A stretch of 64,000 bases of DNA from Campylobacter hominis ATCC BAA-381 (GCF_000017585.1 NC_009714.1:1-64000); one strand, 5' to 3'. Numbered from the stretch's first letter, positions 12,452 to 22,958 are shown. Made by a program: numbers and translations. The notes: generated by a model not told the origin, from the sequence alone.

Positions 12452-14496
12452 AGTTTATAATAAAATTTATTTCAATATTTATTTTAGCAGTTTTTGCAAA
12501 TGCTGAAAATAACACTACCGGCGATAACAATATAAGTGATGTAAATAAAACCGAGATAAAGCAGGAAGTCGTTCAGATGCTAAATCACGGCGAAAATAAT
12601 GAAACCGATGAAGTTGTGGATATCATCGCGGAAAAAATAGCAAACTCGCAAGCAAATGAAAATAATTTTTCCGATTCACCCGCTTTAATTTCCGTTTTAA
12701 AAGAGTTGGCTGAAATTAACAAGCAAATTTTACTGCTTAGTGGTCATAATGATTCAAATGCCACTATTAGCGAACTTGCAACATTGAATGAAAATAAAAG
12801 AAAGTTATTGGAACAAATTCCGATGGCAATCACGAATCAAACTATCAGCCGCGAAAATGTCATAGAATATACAAAAAAGAAAGAAAGAGTCGAGCGAATT
12901 TTAGCCAGAAATAAAAATCAATATTCTTACGAATATATAAAAACGAAAATTTTGGCTAATTCAATGCGAATAAACGAGATATTTTTTACTACTTTTATAA
13001 AAACTGAAAATCTTTTTATAAACGGTGCAAAAAAAAGTGAGCTTCAAAATGAATTCAGAAAAGCTTTACTTGATTTGGAAACCGAATATGCGACATTGTA
13101 TGATTATACGGATGAAATTTTAAATAAAAAAAATTTGCTCAACAGCAAACAAAAAGATGAGATAAACGAAACTCTTGAAAAATTTAAAGTATATAAAATA
13201 ACTTCCGACGAGGTTTTGAATTATCTGCTTCAAAACAGCGATTTACTCGCGAGCAATATTTTATTTACAGGCTTAAATTTAAAGCAAATACTTAATTATA
13301 TTAATGATAAAATGCCGTTTAATACAAACAAAATCAATGCCGGAAAATGGATCTTGATTATAATCATTACACTATTTTTCTACTCTTTGCGTAAATTTCT
13401 GGCAAAAATAATTTATTTTATATTTAAAATTTTTAATAAATCCGGTGACAGCGAGGCTATAAAAATACAAATTATTGATATTATCAAAAAGCCTTTGGGC
13501 GTGCTTTTAATCGCTTATGCGATAGATATCTGCTCCGCTATTTTTTATTATCCTGCGCCTGTTCCTATAAAATTCGGAAACTTTTTTTCAATTATTTACA
13601 TAATTCTTTATGCGTGGCTCATCATAAAAATTTTAGATGGATATGGAATAATGCTTCTTGGCTCAATCGCTAGAAAAAGCGGTAGAAAAGAGGTGATAAA
13701 TTTAATCATAAAAATTTTATATATTATAGTCGTCATTATAGCGCTTTTATTTGTGTTAAGCAGACTCGGATTTAATATTTCAGCACTTATCGCTTCACTA
13801 GGTATCGGCGGACTTGCTATCGCACTTGCGACAAAAGATATAATTGCGAATTTCTTTGCTTCAATTTTACTGCTTTTTGATAATTCATTCTCTCAAGGAG
13901 ACTGGGTAGTAATTGGCGATGTAGAAGGAACTGTAGTAGAAACAGGACTTAGAAAAACTTTGATAAGAACATTTGACAATGCTCTTGTATCTGTTCCGAA
14001 CTCAAAAATAATGGAAAACAACATCAAAAACTGGAATCGCAGAAAAGTCGGAAGAATAATAAAAATTACGGTCGGTCTCAGTTACAGTTCTACTGCCGAG
14101 CAGATTAAAAACTGCGTAAATGATATCGAAGCTATGCTGTTAAATCATCCTGATATTGCTCAACCGAAAGATAACGCACTAAATCAAAATAATCTTAAAA
14201 TGTTTTATAAACAAAATATGGTTTCGGTTGACGATTTAGCCGGTTATAAAAATACTTTGTATGTCTCATTGAACGAATTTTCCGATTCGTCTATAGATAT
14301 TTATATTGAATGCTTTACAAAGACGATAAAACGTGATGAATATTATAGAGTAAAACAAGATATAATGATAAAAATTATGGAAATTGTAGAGAAATATGAC
14401 ACTGAGTTCGCTTTTCCATCTCAAAGTCTTTATATCGAAAAATTTCCAAAAATTGAAATTAAAAACCCAAAAGGAACAGAACATGAAAATGTATGA
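12448..14496 (+). CDS. MscS-family mechanosensitive ion channel
   Basis: 682 residues. A signal peptide (1-19, ending FANA) is followed by a long polar, coiled-coil-rich periplasmic region to about residue 290. Several membrane helices follow. The MscS pore helix and beta domain come next: Gly/Ala-rich IASLGIGGLAIALATKD, then FDNSFSQGDWVVIGDVEGTV and NALVSVPNSKI. This is the large periplasmic-domain type related to MscK. It should release solutes on osmotic downshift. Its last 14 bases overlap the small acidic gene that follows. Confidence 0.93.
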   Translation: MKFIIKFISIFILAVFANAENNTTGDNNISDVNKTEIKQEVVQMLNHGENNETDEVVDIIAEKIANSQANENNFSDSPALISVLKELAEINKQILLLSGHNDSNATISELATLNENKRKLLEQIPMAITNQTISRENVIEYTKKKERVERILARNKNQYSYEYIKTKILANSMRINEIFFTTFIKTENLFINGAKKSELQNEFRKALLDLETEYATLYDYTDEILNKKNLLNSKQKDEINETLEKFKVYKITSDEVLNYLLQNSDLLASNILFTGLNLKQILNYINDKMPFNTNKINAGKWILIIIITLFFYSLRKFLAKIIYFIFKIFNKSGDSEAIKIQIIDIIKKPLGVLLIAYAIDICSAIFYYPAPVPIKFGNFFSIIYIILYAWLIIKILDGYGIMLLGSIARKSGRKEVINLIIKILYIIVVIIALLFVLSRLGFNISALIASLGIGGLAIALATKDIIANFFASILLLFDNSFSQGDWVVIGDVEGTVVETGLRKTLIRTFDNALVSVPNSKIMENNIKNWNRRKVGRIIKITVGLSYSSTAEQIKNCVNDIEAMLLNHPDIAQPKDNALNQNNLKMFYKQNMVSVDDLAGYKNTLYVSLNEFSDSSIDIYIECFTKTIKRDEYYRVKQDIMIKIMEIVEKYDTEFAFPSQSLYIEKFPKIEIKNPKGTEHENV

Positions 14497-14674
14497 CGAT
14501 TTCGAGAGCGAGTTTGAAGACGAAATGGACGAAAATTTCGACTTTGACACAGAGGAAGACGATTTGGATCAAGATGACTTTGATGATTCGATATTTGACG
14601 ATGACGGTTATAGTTATGATGACGGAGATTATAGTTATGATGACGGAGACAGCGACGATTTTTACGAAAATTAA
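14483..14674 (+). CDS. Small Asp-rich acidic protein
   Basis: 63 residues starting at the ATG at 14483, with AAAAGGAAC as ribosome site. The start lies inside the 3' end of the channel gene in another frame, so the two are probably coupled. More than half of the residues are Asp or Glu, with Tyr and Phe. The C-terminus has a near-perfect tandem repeat of YSYDDGD. No membrane segment or known domain. A cation-binding or nucleic-acid-mimic role is conceivable but unsupported. The ribosome site, the tight overlap and a repeat preserved at protein level argue that it is real. Confidence 0.6.
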   Translation: MKMYDDFESEFEDEMDENFDFDTEEDDLDQDDFDDSIFDDDGYSYDDGDYSYDDGDSDDFYEN

Positions 14675-14686
14675 AAATTTTCAATC

Positions 14687-14713
14687 GAGAGAAAAATTTT
14701 AAAATTTTCTCTC
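14687..14713. repeat. Inverted repeat, possible terminator
   Basis: GAGAGAAAA (14687-14695) and TTTTCTCTC (14705-14713) form a 9-bp stem just after the acidic gene. There is no T-run after it, so termination is uncertain. Confidence 0.45.
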
Positions 14714-14888
14714 AAATCGGTATTGTTAATATGTATAAAATTTAGCCTTATAACACTGATTTGTAAATTTAGCGTTTATAAATTTTATATTGGAATTTTT
14801 TGTATTTGCGGATATTTTTTATAATAAAATAACTTTTAAAATAAAATTTGATAAAATAAAGACAAATTTTAAATAAAAAGGAAAAATT

Positions 14889-16682
14889 ATGGTTCTTTCA
14901 AATAGTGCAGATGTGTGTAAAATAGCGACTAGATGGTCATCTAAGAGTAAAAATACAAATGTGATAAAGAAAAAAAGAGAAATTATTTTTTACTTAAAAG
15001 AACTCAAAAATTTAGTCGTTGCATTTGATGAAAATGAAAGCGATTTTTTACAAAATCTTTATATCAATTCAAGTGACGGCAATGCCAGAAGCACTAAAAT
15101 ACTGGAACTTGGAGAAAATTATAATCATGCTGAATATTTTTTTATGGAAAGGTTTTTCGACAGCAATATCGATCTTTTTTATTTTGATTTTATTTTTAAA
15201 GATCGCATTAAAAGCAAAAAAGATGTATTTACCGGTTCGAATTTACGCGTAAGTGATATTTTAAAAGGAAATGATAAAAATATAATTTCACTTTATGTTT
15301 TTGCGGAAAACATCGCCAAAAATTTTAATTCCACTTGTGAAGATCGCCAAAAACGCAATAATTTTAAGAACAAAATAATAAAATTTTACGAGCTTATTTA
15401 CCGTCTTTTTGCAGCGCTTGATCCTACTTTGGTATCATATTATTTTGATTTTGTGCTTCATAATTATCCGCTTATTTTAATAGAGTTTATAAGAGATTGT
15501 TTCAAAGGAAATCTTGCAAACATTGAAATATTTGCAAGTGATGATACGATGTTAAATTTTGAGCTTGCAGACAGTGAAAATTTCAGCATTTTTCCACATA
15601 ACGAACTTTATAAAATCGCAAGCGCCTTTTGCATGGCAGGAGAACGAGGAAGCGTTATTTTTGATAAAAAAACAGCCGAAATTTTTGAAAAACTTTTCGG
15701 TAAAAAAATCGAAAATTTTGGAGATTTCAGCACTTTGAGCGAAGCATTTTTACAAAATTTCAATTTTTTCGGAGATGGCGAAAAATTGGAAAAGTTTGTG
15801 TCTATGCAGATGTTTTTGGAGTTTGCGAGCACTTTTGAAAGCGAAAAAATAAATAAAAACACTATTTATTACGGCGCAATCGGGGCCGGAAAAACGCGCA
15901 AAATTCGTCAAATTTTAAAAGAAAAAAATGTCAAATCCAACTTTTTCAGATTTATTTCATTCCATAAAGATTTCGGCTATTCGGACTTTATCGACGGCTT
16001 TACGGATGGTAAATTTAAAAACGGCGAGTTTAAAAAGCTTTGTAAAAAAGCTTTAAATGATCCGCAAAATGAATATTTTTGTATAATTGACAATGCAAAT
16101 AGCGGAAATTTCGATGAAATTTTTGGAGAAAGTATGGAACTTTTGGAGCGACGATACGATCCGAATGACGATCTTACTTTAATTCGCACAAAAAATTCAC
16201 ATTTTATCGATGAACTTGACGAAGCTAAAAAAAATGAGTTTAGCGTTGTTGTAAAAGATGAACTCAGCTATTTCGCAATACCGAAAAATCTTTATGTGAT
16301 ATGCGCTACAAACGGCTATAATCGCGGAATTTCGCCAAGCAGCGCCAAAATTTTCAGTTGGGTAAAAATGAGCTGTGATTATTCGTTGATAGAAAATTTT
16401 ATGATTGAAAAAGGCATAAAAAACGGCGCAAGCTACGCAATTCTTTGCAAAAAATTAAATGATTTTATTTCAAAAGATTCAAGACTTGGTTTTGAGATAG
16501 GGCATGGAATTTTTATGCAAATAGTAGGATTTGCGCTCAATTCACAAATCACGCAAGATAGTTTAAACCGTTTTTTTGCTTCTGTGCTTTGCCCGATTCT
16601 TGAATGTTCTTATTTGGAAAAAAATGAAAGCGTCGGCTGCAAAACTCAAATTTCGGCTATCGCAGAGATTTTTAAAGTTTAG
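14889..16682 (+). CDS. McrB-like AAA+ ATPase with altered active-site motifs
   Basis: 597 residues. The N-terminal 300 residues are unrecognised. The C-terminal part resembles the McrB GTPase family: Walker A GAIGAGKT (329-336), Walker B FCIIDN (397-402) followed by NSGN and IFGESMELLE, matching the McrB pattern IIDE-x-NRGN-x-IFGEL-x-LIE. The Walker B acidic pair is DN rather than DE, NRGN is NSGN, and the sensor motif reads ATNGYNRG instead of NTAD. No McrC partner is adjacent; both neighbours are core genes. Role unknown. A TAAAAT -10 lies at 14852-14857. Confidence 0.75.
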   Translation: MVLSNSADVCKIATRWSSKSKNTNVIKKKREIIFYLKELKNLVVAFDENESDFLQNLYINSSDGNARSTKILELGENYNHAEYFFMERFFDSNIDLFYFDFIFKDRIKSKKDVFTGSNLRVSDILKGNDKNIISLYVFAENIAKNFNSTCEDRQKRNNFKNKIIKFYELIYRLFAALDPTLVSYYFDFVLHNYPLILIEFIRDCFKGNLANIEIFASDDTMLNFELADSENFSIFPHNELYKIASAFCMAGERGSVIFDKKTAEIFEKLFGKKIENFGDFSTLSEAFLQNFNFFGDGEKLEKFVSMQMFLEFASTFESEKINKNTIYYGAIGAGKTRKIRQILKEKNVKSNFFRFISFHKDFGYSDFIDGFTDGKFKNGEFKKLCKKALNDPQNEYFCIIDNANSGNFDEIFGESMELLERRYDPNDDLTLIRTKNSHFIDELDEAKKNEFSVVVKDELSYFAIPKNLYVICATNGYNRGISPSSAKIFSWVKMSCDYSLIENFMIEKGIKNGASYAILCKKLNDFISKDSRLGFEIGHGIFMQIVGFALNSQITQDSLNRFFASVLCPILECSYLEKNESVGCKTQISAIAEIFKV

Positions 16683-16775
16683 TATTAAAGTGTGCTAAAA
16701 TTATTTTATGCATATTATAAATTAAGCAAAATTTTGATATATTTACAGACATTTTTAAATTTTTAAAGGAATTTT

Positions 16776-18089
16776 ATGGAAATAAGTGCAAAACTTACAA
16801 ACTCAGCAAATGCTCTTGCAAGCACAAAAATACCTACTGCAAGTATCAATGAGAAAGTAAATGAGTTGGCAAAACAAACAGCCAAAAAAGTTAGAATTGA
16901 TGGTTTTAGACCAGGTAAAGCACCTGTAGCAGCCGTTTTAAAAAGATATAAAAAAGAGCTTGAAGATGATGCTAAAAACGACATTTTTAGAAATTTTGTT
17001 GATGAAAGTTTGAAAATTTTAGGCAAAGAAAAAAATGAAATTTTAGGCGAGCCGATTTTCTCAAAATATGAAGAAAAAGACGGGATTATAGATGTTGAAA
17101 TGAAAATGTCGTTTCGCCCTGAAGTAAAAATTGATGGATATGAAAAATTTATTCCGGAATTTGCCACTCCAAGAGTTACCAAAAAAGAGATTGATGAAAA
17201 AATAAATGAATTTTTACTAATGATAGCGCCACTTGAAAAATCAGATAAAGAAGTCCTTGAGAAAGGCGATTTTGCAAAATTTGACTTTGAGGGTTTTGTG
17301 GATGACAAACCTTTTGATGGTGGAAAAGCTCAAGATTATGTTCTTGAAATTGGCTCAGGTAGATTTATTCCGGGATTTGAAGATGGTATGCTCGGTATGA
17401 AAATAGATGAAGAAAGAGATATAAAAGTAAAATTTCCCGAGAATTATCAAGCTGAAAATTTAGCTGGAAAAGATGCGATTTTTAAAGTAAAATTACATGA
17501 AATTCAATGTAAAAAAATAGGCGAACTTGATGACGAAACTTTAAAAAGACTAATGCCGGGTGAAAAAGAGCCGAGCAAAGAAAAATTTGAAGCGCAAATT
17601 AAAGAACAAATAAGAGCCGATAAGATGGCAAAACTCATAAATGAAGAGTTAAAACCGAAATTTGCAGATATTATAGTGGAAAATTTTATTTTTGATATGC
17701 CTGAAATCATCTTAGAGCAAGAAATTGATTTGCAATTCCGCAATGCATGGGGAACTTTCAGTAAAGAAGAGATTGAAAATTTCCGAAAAGACAAAGACGC
17801 TTTGACTAAAAAACGTGATGAATTTAGAGATGAAGCTGTAAAAAGCGTAAAAATGACATTTTTAATTGATGAAATCGCAAAAGATAGAAAAATTCAAGTA
17901 AGCGATCAGGAACTTGTAAGTGCTGTATATATGGAAGCCTACAGATATGGTATGGATCCTAAAAAACATCTTGAAGAATATCGCACAAACGGATATTTGC
18001 CTGTTGTAAAAATGGCATTGCTTGAAGAAAAATTGTTTAACGATATTTTTAGTAAAGATAAAAAAAGCGAAAAAACTGAGGAAAAATAA
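16776..18089 (+). CDS. tig: Trigger factor (ribosome-associated chaperone/PPIase)
   Basis: Binds the ribosome exit tunnel and shields nascent chains. The 437 residues show the ribosome-binding domain with [15 protein letters not shown], the FKBP-type PPIase domain around 150-240 ([20 protein letters not shown]) and a helical C-terminal chaperone domain. AAAGGAATTTT precedes the ATG. It leads an overlapped run tig-clpP-def-comM-nnr-purN and its stop shares one base with the clpP start. Confidence 0.97.
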   Translation: MEISAKLTNSANALASTKIPTASINEKVNELAKQTAKKVRIDGFRPGKAPVAAVLKRYKKELEDDAKNDIFRNFVDESLKILGKEKNEILGEPIFSKYEEKDGIIDVEMKMSFRPEVKIDGYEKFIPEFATPRVTKKEIDEKINEFLLMIAPLEKSDKEVLEKGDFAKFDFEGFVDDKPFDGGKAQDYVLEIGSGRFIPGFEDGMLGMKIDEERDIKVKFPENYQAENLAGKDAIFKVKLHEIQCKKIGELDDETLKRLMPGEKEPSKEKFEAQIKEQIRADKMAKLINEELKPKFADIIVENFIFDMPEIILEQEIDLQFRNAWGTFSKEEIENFRKDKDALTKKRDEFRDEAVKSVKMTFLIDEIAKDRKIQVSDQELVSAVYMEAYRYGMDPKKHLEEYRTNGYLPVVKMALLEEKLFNDIFSKDKKSEKTEEK

Positions 18090-18676
18090 TGTTTGTGCCT
18101 TATGTAATCGAGCGAACCAGCCGTGGAGAGCGCAGTTATGACATTTATTCGCGTTTATTAAAAGATCGAATTGTTATGTTAAGCGGTGAAATAAATGATG
18201 AAGTGGCAAGTTCGGTCGTAGCTCAACTACTGTTTTTGGAAGCCGAAGATCCGGATAAAGATATTTATTTATATATCAATAGTCCAGGTGGAGTGGTTAC
18301 GAGCGGATTTAGCATATATGACACGATGAATTACATTAAGCCGGCAGTCAGCACGATTTGTATAGGTCAAGCCGCTTCTATGGGGGCTTTTTTATTAAGT
18401 TGCGGTGAAAAAGGCAAAAGATATGCACTTCCAAATGCCAGGATAATGATACATCAACCGCTTGGCGGCGCACAAGGACAAGCTACCGATATAGAAATTA
18501 CCACAAAAGAAATTTTAAGAATAAAAGCTACTTTAAATAAAATTTTAGCTGAAAATTCCGGACAAAAACTTTCTAAAATAGAAAAAGATACTGATAGAGA
18601 TTTTTATATGAGCGCGCAAGAGGCTGTAAAATACGGTCTTATAGATAAAGTTCTTGAAAAAAGCCTAACGGAATGA
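18089..18676 (+). CDS. clpP: ATP-dependent Clp protease proteolytic subunit
   Basis: Serine peptidase that forms the tetradecameric barrel fed by ClpA/ClpX. The catalytic triad is visible: S97 in [10 protein letters not shown]122 in MIHQPLGG and D171 in TDRDFYM. The 195 residues are the normal length. It is coupled to tig by TAATG and overlaps def by 4 bp, linking protein folding, degradation and N-terminal processing in one transcript. Confidence 0.98.
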   Translation: MFVPYVIERTSRGERSYDIYSRLLKDRIVMLSGEINDEVASSVVAQLLFLEAEDPDKDIYLYINSPGGVVTSGFSIYDTMNYIKPAVSTICIGQAASMGAFLLSCGEKGKRYALPNARIMIHQPLGGAQGQATDIEITTKEILRIKATLNKILAENSGQKLSKIEKDTDRDFYMSAQEAVKYGLIDKVLEKSLTE

Positions 18677-19188
18677 TTTTGGAAATTTTGACATATCCGA
18701 ATAAAAAACTCTATCAAAAATCAAAAAAAGTAGAAAAATTTGATGACGAACTTGGTAAATTTTTAGATGATATGTACGAAACTATGATTTCAAAAAAAGG
18801 AATAGGACTTGCTGCAATTCAGGTCGGTCGTCCTATTCGCGCAATTGTAATAAATTTAGTCGATGAAAACGATGAACAAAAAAAAGAAAATTTACTTGAA
18901 ATTATAAATCCTGAAATTTTAACTCAAGAAGGTGAGATAATATATCAGGAAGGCTGTCTATCGGTTCCAGGATACTATGAAGATGTAAAAAGAGCCGAAT
19001 TTGTAAAACTGGGATTTCAAAACCGTTTCGGTGAAACTAAAGAAATGGAAGTTCAAGAGCTTTTAGCTGTTTGTATCCAGCACGAAATCGATCATCTTGA
19101 CGGGCATCTGTTTATAGAAAAAATCGGCTATAACAAACGAAAAAAATTTGATAAAGAATTTAAAAAACATTTAAAAGAAAAAAAATGA
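18673..19188 (+). CDS. def: Peptide deformylase
   Basis: Removes the formyl group from nascent N-terminal methionine. All three metal-site motifs are present in the 171 residues: [10 protein letters not shown] (43-52), EGCLSVPG with the ligand C95, and HEIDHLDG with H137, E138 and H141. The C-terminus is Lys-rich. It overlaps clpP and comM by 4 bp each. Confidence 0.98.
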   Translation: MILEILTYPNKKLYQKSKKVEKFDDELGKFLDDMYETMISKKGIGLAAIQVGRPIRAIVINLVDENDEQKKENLLEIINPEILTQEGEIIYQEGCLSVPGYYEDVKRAEFVKLGFQNRFGETKEMEVQELLAVCIQHEIDHLDGHLFIEKIGYNKRKKFDKEFKKHLKEKK

Positions 19189-20702
19189 AATTTTTAAAGT
19201 GTGCGACTTTTACCGATACGCTGACCGAAGTAGATGTAGAATCCACACTTTTAAGGGGACTTCCAGGCTTTAAAGTTGTAGGTTTGGCAGGAATTACCAT
19301 TAAAGAAAGTGAAGAACGCGTAAAATCTTCTTTAAATGCTTTAAATTTCAAATTTCCGGCACAAAAAATCATAATAAATTTAAGCCCTTCCGACACTCCA
19401 AAAAACGGCTCACATTTTGATCTTGCTATAGCGCTTTTGATAGCTTTAGGGCGTGAAAATTTTGAAAGTGATATATTTGTTTTCGGTGAATTGGGGCTTG
19501 ACGGTGCATTAAAAAGCACAGCTTCTCTTTTTTCAATTTTACTTTTTTTGAGCGCGAAGATAAAACACGCTAAAATTTTGGTTCCTAAACAGATTGCTTT
19601 AAAAGCTGCAGCTATTCCAAATTATGAAGTTTATGCGGTAGAAAATTTAAGTGATGCGGTTAGATTTTTTATGGACGATGATTTTGCAAAAACCTGCCTT
19701 GTTCGTGAAATTCATCCGCTTTTTAAAAATGTTCTTGAAATTTGCGGCGAAAAATATGTTGCAAATAGCGATTTTTCGCTTGATTTTGCTGATGTAAAAG
19801 GGCAGGACAGGGCAAAAAGAGCCAGTTTAATAGCGGCAGCAGGAATGCATAATATCATTTTTGAAGGAAGCCCCGGAAGCGGTAAAAGTATGTGTGCTAA
19901 GCGTATCAGATACATTTTGCCGCCGCAAAGTCTAAAAGAAGTTATGCTTGCAAGCGCTTACGAATCGTTAAATAGCAAAGATGTCGATTTTAGCGCTCTT
20001 AGACCGTTTAGAAGTCCTCATCATACATCTACTAGAAGCTCTATTTTCGGTGGCGGATCAAATGCTGCAAAAGTCGGTGAAATAGCACTTGCAAATGGTG
20101 GAGAACTATTTTTTGATGAGTTTCCGCACTTTTCAAAACAAATACTTGAAAGTTTGCGTGAGCCGCTGGAAGACAATAAAATTTTAATATCACGCGTAAA
20201 TTCGAAGGTCGAATATCAAACTAAATTTCTTTTCGCAGCCGCTCAAAATCCATGTCCGTGCGGAAATTTGTTTTCAAAAAATCTTACCTGCACCTGCTCT
20301 TTTAACGATATAAAACGATATAAAAGCGTAATTTCAGCACCTATTTTAGATAGAATTGACATTTATGTCGCGATGGATGAAATTTCGCCTTTCGATCGAA
20401 GCGGCATTACAAGCAGTGAAATGAGTGAGCGGGTTTCGGCGGTTTTTAATATTGTCAAAAAACGCGGTCAAAGCGAACTGAATGGTAAAATGAGCGATAA
20501 AGATGTCATTAAGTTCTGTAGGCTAGAAAAAGATGCTAAAAATGTATTTGATATGGCGGTTTCTCGCTATAATTTATCTCAACGAGGAATTATAAAAACG
20601 TATAAAGTAGCAAGAACCATTGCTGATCTTGCAAACCGCGAAATTATCGATAAAAGCAGTATTTTAGAAGCTTTGAGCTTTAGAATAAGGAATGAAATTT
20701 GA
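19185..20702 (+). CDS. comM: ComM/YifB-family Mg-chelatase-like AAA+ ATPase
   Basis: 505 residues with an N-terminal Lon-protease-like fold (about 1-165), a central Mg-chelatase AAA+ domain with Walker A GSPGSGKSM and Walker B GGELFFDEFPHF, the zinc-type Cys cluster CPCGN...CTCS, and a C-terminal helical Mg_chelatase_C domain. ComM proteins are branch-migration helicases that help integrate DNA in natural transformation; that role here is inferred from the family. Overlaps def and nnr by 3-4 bp. Confidence 0.94.
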   Translation: MKFLKCATFTDTLTEVDVESTLLRGLPGFKVVGLAGITIKESEERVKSSLNALNFKFPAQKIIINLSPSDTPKNGSHFDLAIALLIALGRENFESDIFVFGELGLDGALKSTASLFSILLFLSAKIKHAKILVPKQIALKAAAIPNYEVYAVENLSDAVRFFMDDDFAKTCLVREIHPLFKNVLEICGEKYVANSDFSLDFADVKGQDRAKRASLIAAAGMHNIIFEGSPGSGKSMCAKRIRYILPPQSLKEVMLASAYESLNSKDVDFSALRPFRSPHHTSTRSSIFGGGSNAAKVGEIALANGGELFFDEFPHFSKQILESLREPLEDNKILISRVNSKVEYQTKFLFAAAQNPCPCGNLFSKNLTCTCSFNDIKRYKSVISAPILDRIDIYVAMDEISPFDRSGITSSEMSERVSAVFNIVKKRGQSELNGKMSDKDVIKFCRLEKDAKNVFDMAVSRYNLSQRGIIKTYKVARTIADLANREIIDKSSILEALSFRIRNEI

Positions 20703-22171
20703 AAAATTTATATTTTAGCAGCGATGAATTTGATAAAAATGCATCTGAAAATTTTGGGCTTAGCGAAAAAATTTTAATGGAAAATGCGGCTTCTAAAATT
20801 GAAATTGAAATTCGCAAAAAACTAAAAAAACATCGTAAAATTTTAGCATTGATAGGAAACGGAAATAATGCAGCCGACGGAATTTGCGCTTTAAGAAGAT
20901 TATCCGGAGATTTTAAGTGCTATGCACTTTTTCTAGGTAAAAAATCAAACGAAATGTTGGAATTTCAAATGCAAATCGCTAAAAAAGTCGGAGTGGAATT
21001 TATACATTTATTTGAAATTTCAGATGAAAAATATAATGACAGGTCCGCTTCTTTAGAATGCAATGAAATTTCACATGAAAAATTGGTAAAATTATTAAAT
21101 AGTAGCGATTGTATAGTTGATGCCGTTTTTGGAAGCGGATTTCACGGTGATTTGTCACCACAAATATCTTATATTTTATACGAAGCGAATAAAACAAAGG
21201 TTTTGAAAATCGCAGTTGATGTTCCAAGCGGTTTGCGTAAAAATGGAAGCACGGCGAATGAAATTTTTAAAGCTGATATTACAGTTACAATGGGAGCGCT
21301 CAAACTTTGCCTTTACAGTGATATGGCAAAAGATTTTGTAGGTCATATAAAATGCGCTAATTTAGGCATTTGCGAGCAAAATTTTACAAAAAATTTAACG
21401 CAGGATTTTTTACTGACAAAAAAAGATCTGGTATTACCATGCAGAAACAAACAAAATACTAACAAAGGAGATTTCGGACATGTTTTTGTTAGCTGCGGCG
21501 ATATGAGCGGAGCGGCTGAAATTGCAGGACTTTCGGCACATGCAATAGGCGCAGGACTTGTTAGTATTGTTAGCGATAGAGGGCTTAAAATTTCACCGCT
21601 TCTTATGCAAAAAAAATCTTTAAATGGTGCTAAAATCGTAGTTATCGGTTGCGGGTTAGGAAAAGTTGACATAAATTTTAATGAGTTGACGGATAAAATT
21701 TGTGTTATTGATGCAGATATGTTTTATAAAGATGAACTTTTGGAACTTTTACAAACAAACAAAAATATGGTATTAACGCCACATCCAAAAGAATTCGGAT
21801 CGCTTCTTAAAATTTGCGGAATCGGCGAACTCAGTGTGAGCGAAATTCAAAATGCCCGTTTTGAGTTTGCCAGAAATTTCAGTCTTAAATTTCCTCAAAT
21901 TTTAGTTTTAAAAGGTGCAAATACAATAATAGCGTATAACGGAAAACTTTATATAATGCCTCTTGGAAGTTCAAAACTTGCAAAAGGTGGAAGCGGAGAC
22001 GCGTTAGCAGGCATAATAGCAGGATTTATAGCGCAAGGTTATGAGATATTAAATGCCGCTATTAACGGTGTTTTGGCTCATGCATTAAGTGTTGAAAATT
22101 GTAAAAAAAACGATTATTCAATAAACGCATTTGATATTGTGGATGGTTTAAAATGGTTACGAAAAAAATAG
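20699..22171 (+). CDS. nnr: Bifunctional NAD(P)H-hydrate epimerase / ADP-dependent dehydratase
   Basis: Repairs hydrated NADH and NADPH. The N-terminal half (about 1-205) is the YjeF epimerase (LMENAA, GNGNNAADGICALR, VDAVFGSGFHGDLS and the PSGLRKNG loop). The C-terminal half (about 215-490) is the ribokinase-like dehydratase with NKGDFGHVFV and the nucleotide site AKGGSGDALAGIIAGF. The start is TTG overlapping the comM stop as TTGA; no ATG fits better. It overlaps purN by 19 bp. Confidence 0.95.
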   Translation: MKNLYFSSDEFDKNASENFGLSEKILMENAASKIEIEIRKKLKKHRKILALIGNGNNAADGICALRRLSGDFKCYALFLGKKSNEMLEFQMQIAKKVGVEFIHLFEISDEKYNDRSASLECNEISHEKLVKLLNSSDCIVDAVFGSGFHGDLSPQISYILYEANKTKVLKIAVDVPSGLRKNGSTANEIFKADITVTMGALKLCLYSDMAKDFVGHIKCANLGICEQNFTKNLTQDFLLTKKDLVLPCRNKQNTNKGDFGHVFVSCGDMSGAAEIAGLSAHAIGAGLVSIVSDRGLKISPLLMQKKSLNGAKIVVIGCGLGKVDINFNELTDKICVIDADMFYKDELLELLQTNKNMVLTPHPKEFGSLLKICGIGELSVSEIQNARFEFARNFSLKFPQILVLKGANTIIAYNGKLYIMPLGSSKLAKGGSGDALAGIIAGFIAQGYEILNAAINGVLAHALSVENCKKNDYSINAFDIVDGLKWLRKK

Positions 22172-22731
22172 CAGTGCTTTTTAGCGGTAGCGGAACAAAT
22201 TTGGAAGCGATTTTACAAAAGCTTCACGGTAAAATTTTTGGAGATATAAAAATTGAAGTTGTAATGACACTAACTAACAAACCGGATGCCGGCGGTATAG
22301 TAAAAGCCGCAAAATATGGACTAACAAGTGTTGTTATGGACAATAAAAAATTTGCAAGCAGAGAAGAGTTTGATGCCGCTTTGGTTGATGAAATAAAAAA
22401 ATATGATGTTGATTTAGTCGTTTTGGCAGGATTTATGAGAATTCTTACGCCTATTTTTACTGAAAATTTGCGCGCTATAAATTTACATCCTGCGATTTTG
22501 CCACTTTTTAAGGGCGCACACGCAATCGAAGAAAGTTATAAAAGCGATATGCAAGTTGGTGGAATTACAGTGCATTGGGTTTCAGCCGAACTTGACGGCG
22601 GAAAAATAATCGCCCAAAAAACTTTTTCACGTAAAAATCGCACGTTTGAAGAATGGGAAGCCAAAATTCATAAACTTGAGCACAAATTGTTACCAAAAAC
22701 TATTGTTGAAATTCTGAAAAAAGATCAATAA
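22153..22731 (+). CDS. purN: Phosphoribosylglycinamide formyltransferase
   Basis: Transfers a formyl group from 10-formyl-THF to GAR, the third step of purine synthesis. The 192 residues begin with VLFSGSGTNLEAI. They carry AINLHPAILPLFKGAHAI with the catalytic His, and the Asp of AELDGGKII. It is the last gene of the overlapped tig run. A palindrome about 70 bp downstream may end the transcript. Confidence 0.97.
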   Translation: MVTKKIAVLFSGSGTNLEAILQKLHGKIFGDIKIEVVMTLTNKPDAGGIVKAAKYGLTSVVMDNKKFASREEFDAALVDEIKKYDVDLVVLAGFMRILTPIFTENLRAINLHPAILPLFKGAHAIEESYKSDMQVGGITVHWVSAELDGGKIIAQKTFSRKNRTFEEWEAKIHKLEHKLLPKTIVEILKKDQ

Positions 22732-22800
22732 ACGCGGCAAGAATTTTATAACTGGAAATTTAATAGTTTTAAGTTGAAAAAATTTATTTATAAATTAAAC

Positions 22801-22832
22801 GTTGTATTTTGACGATATCCCAAAAATACAAC
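22801..22832. terminator. Possible hairpin terminator after purN
   Basis: GTTGTATTTT and AAAATACAAC form a 10-bp stem around a 12-base loop, 70 bp after the purN stop. The tail is T-rich but not a clean T-run, so this may be only an AT-rich palindrome. Confidence 0.4.
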
Positions 22833-22952
22833 TTAAATTTTAGGTTAAAATTAAATCATACATAATTTTTTATATAATTTCAGTTGATAGAAATTCTAAA
22901 TTAAGCGAAATTTTAAATATCATAAAAGTATTTTAAATTTATAAAATTTTGC

Positions 22953-22958
22953 TATAAT
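22953..22958 (+). promoter_or_regulatory. -10 box upstream of the CNNM/CorC-like gene
   Basis: TATAAT in the context TTTTGCTATAATCGG, 32 bp before the TTG start, with AAAGGA as ribosome site in between. Confidence 0.65.

Noticed and set aside
14430-14684. Minus-strand frame with repeated RHHNYN units
   Set aside because: It is the antisense reading of the Asp-rich gene repeat; the sense frame has a ribosome site and sensible context.
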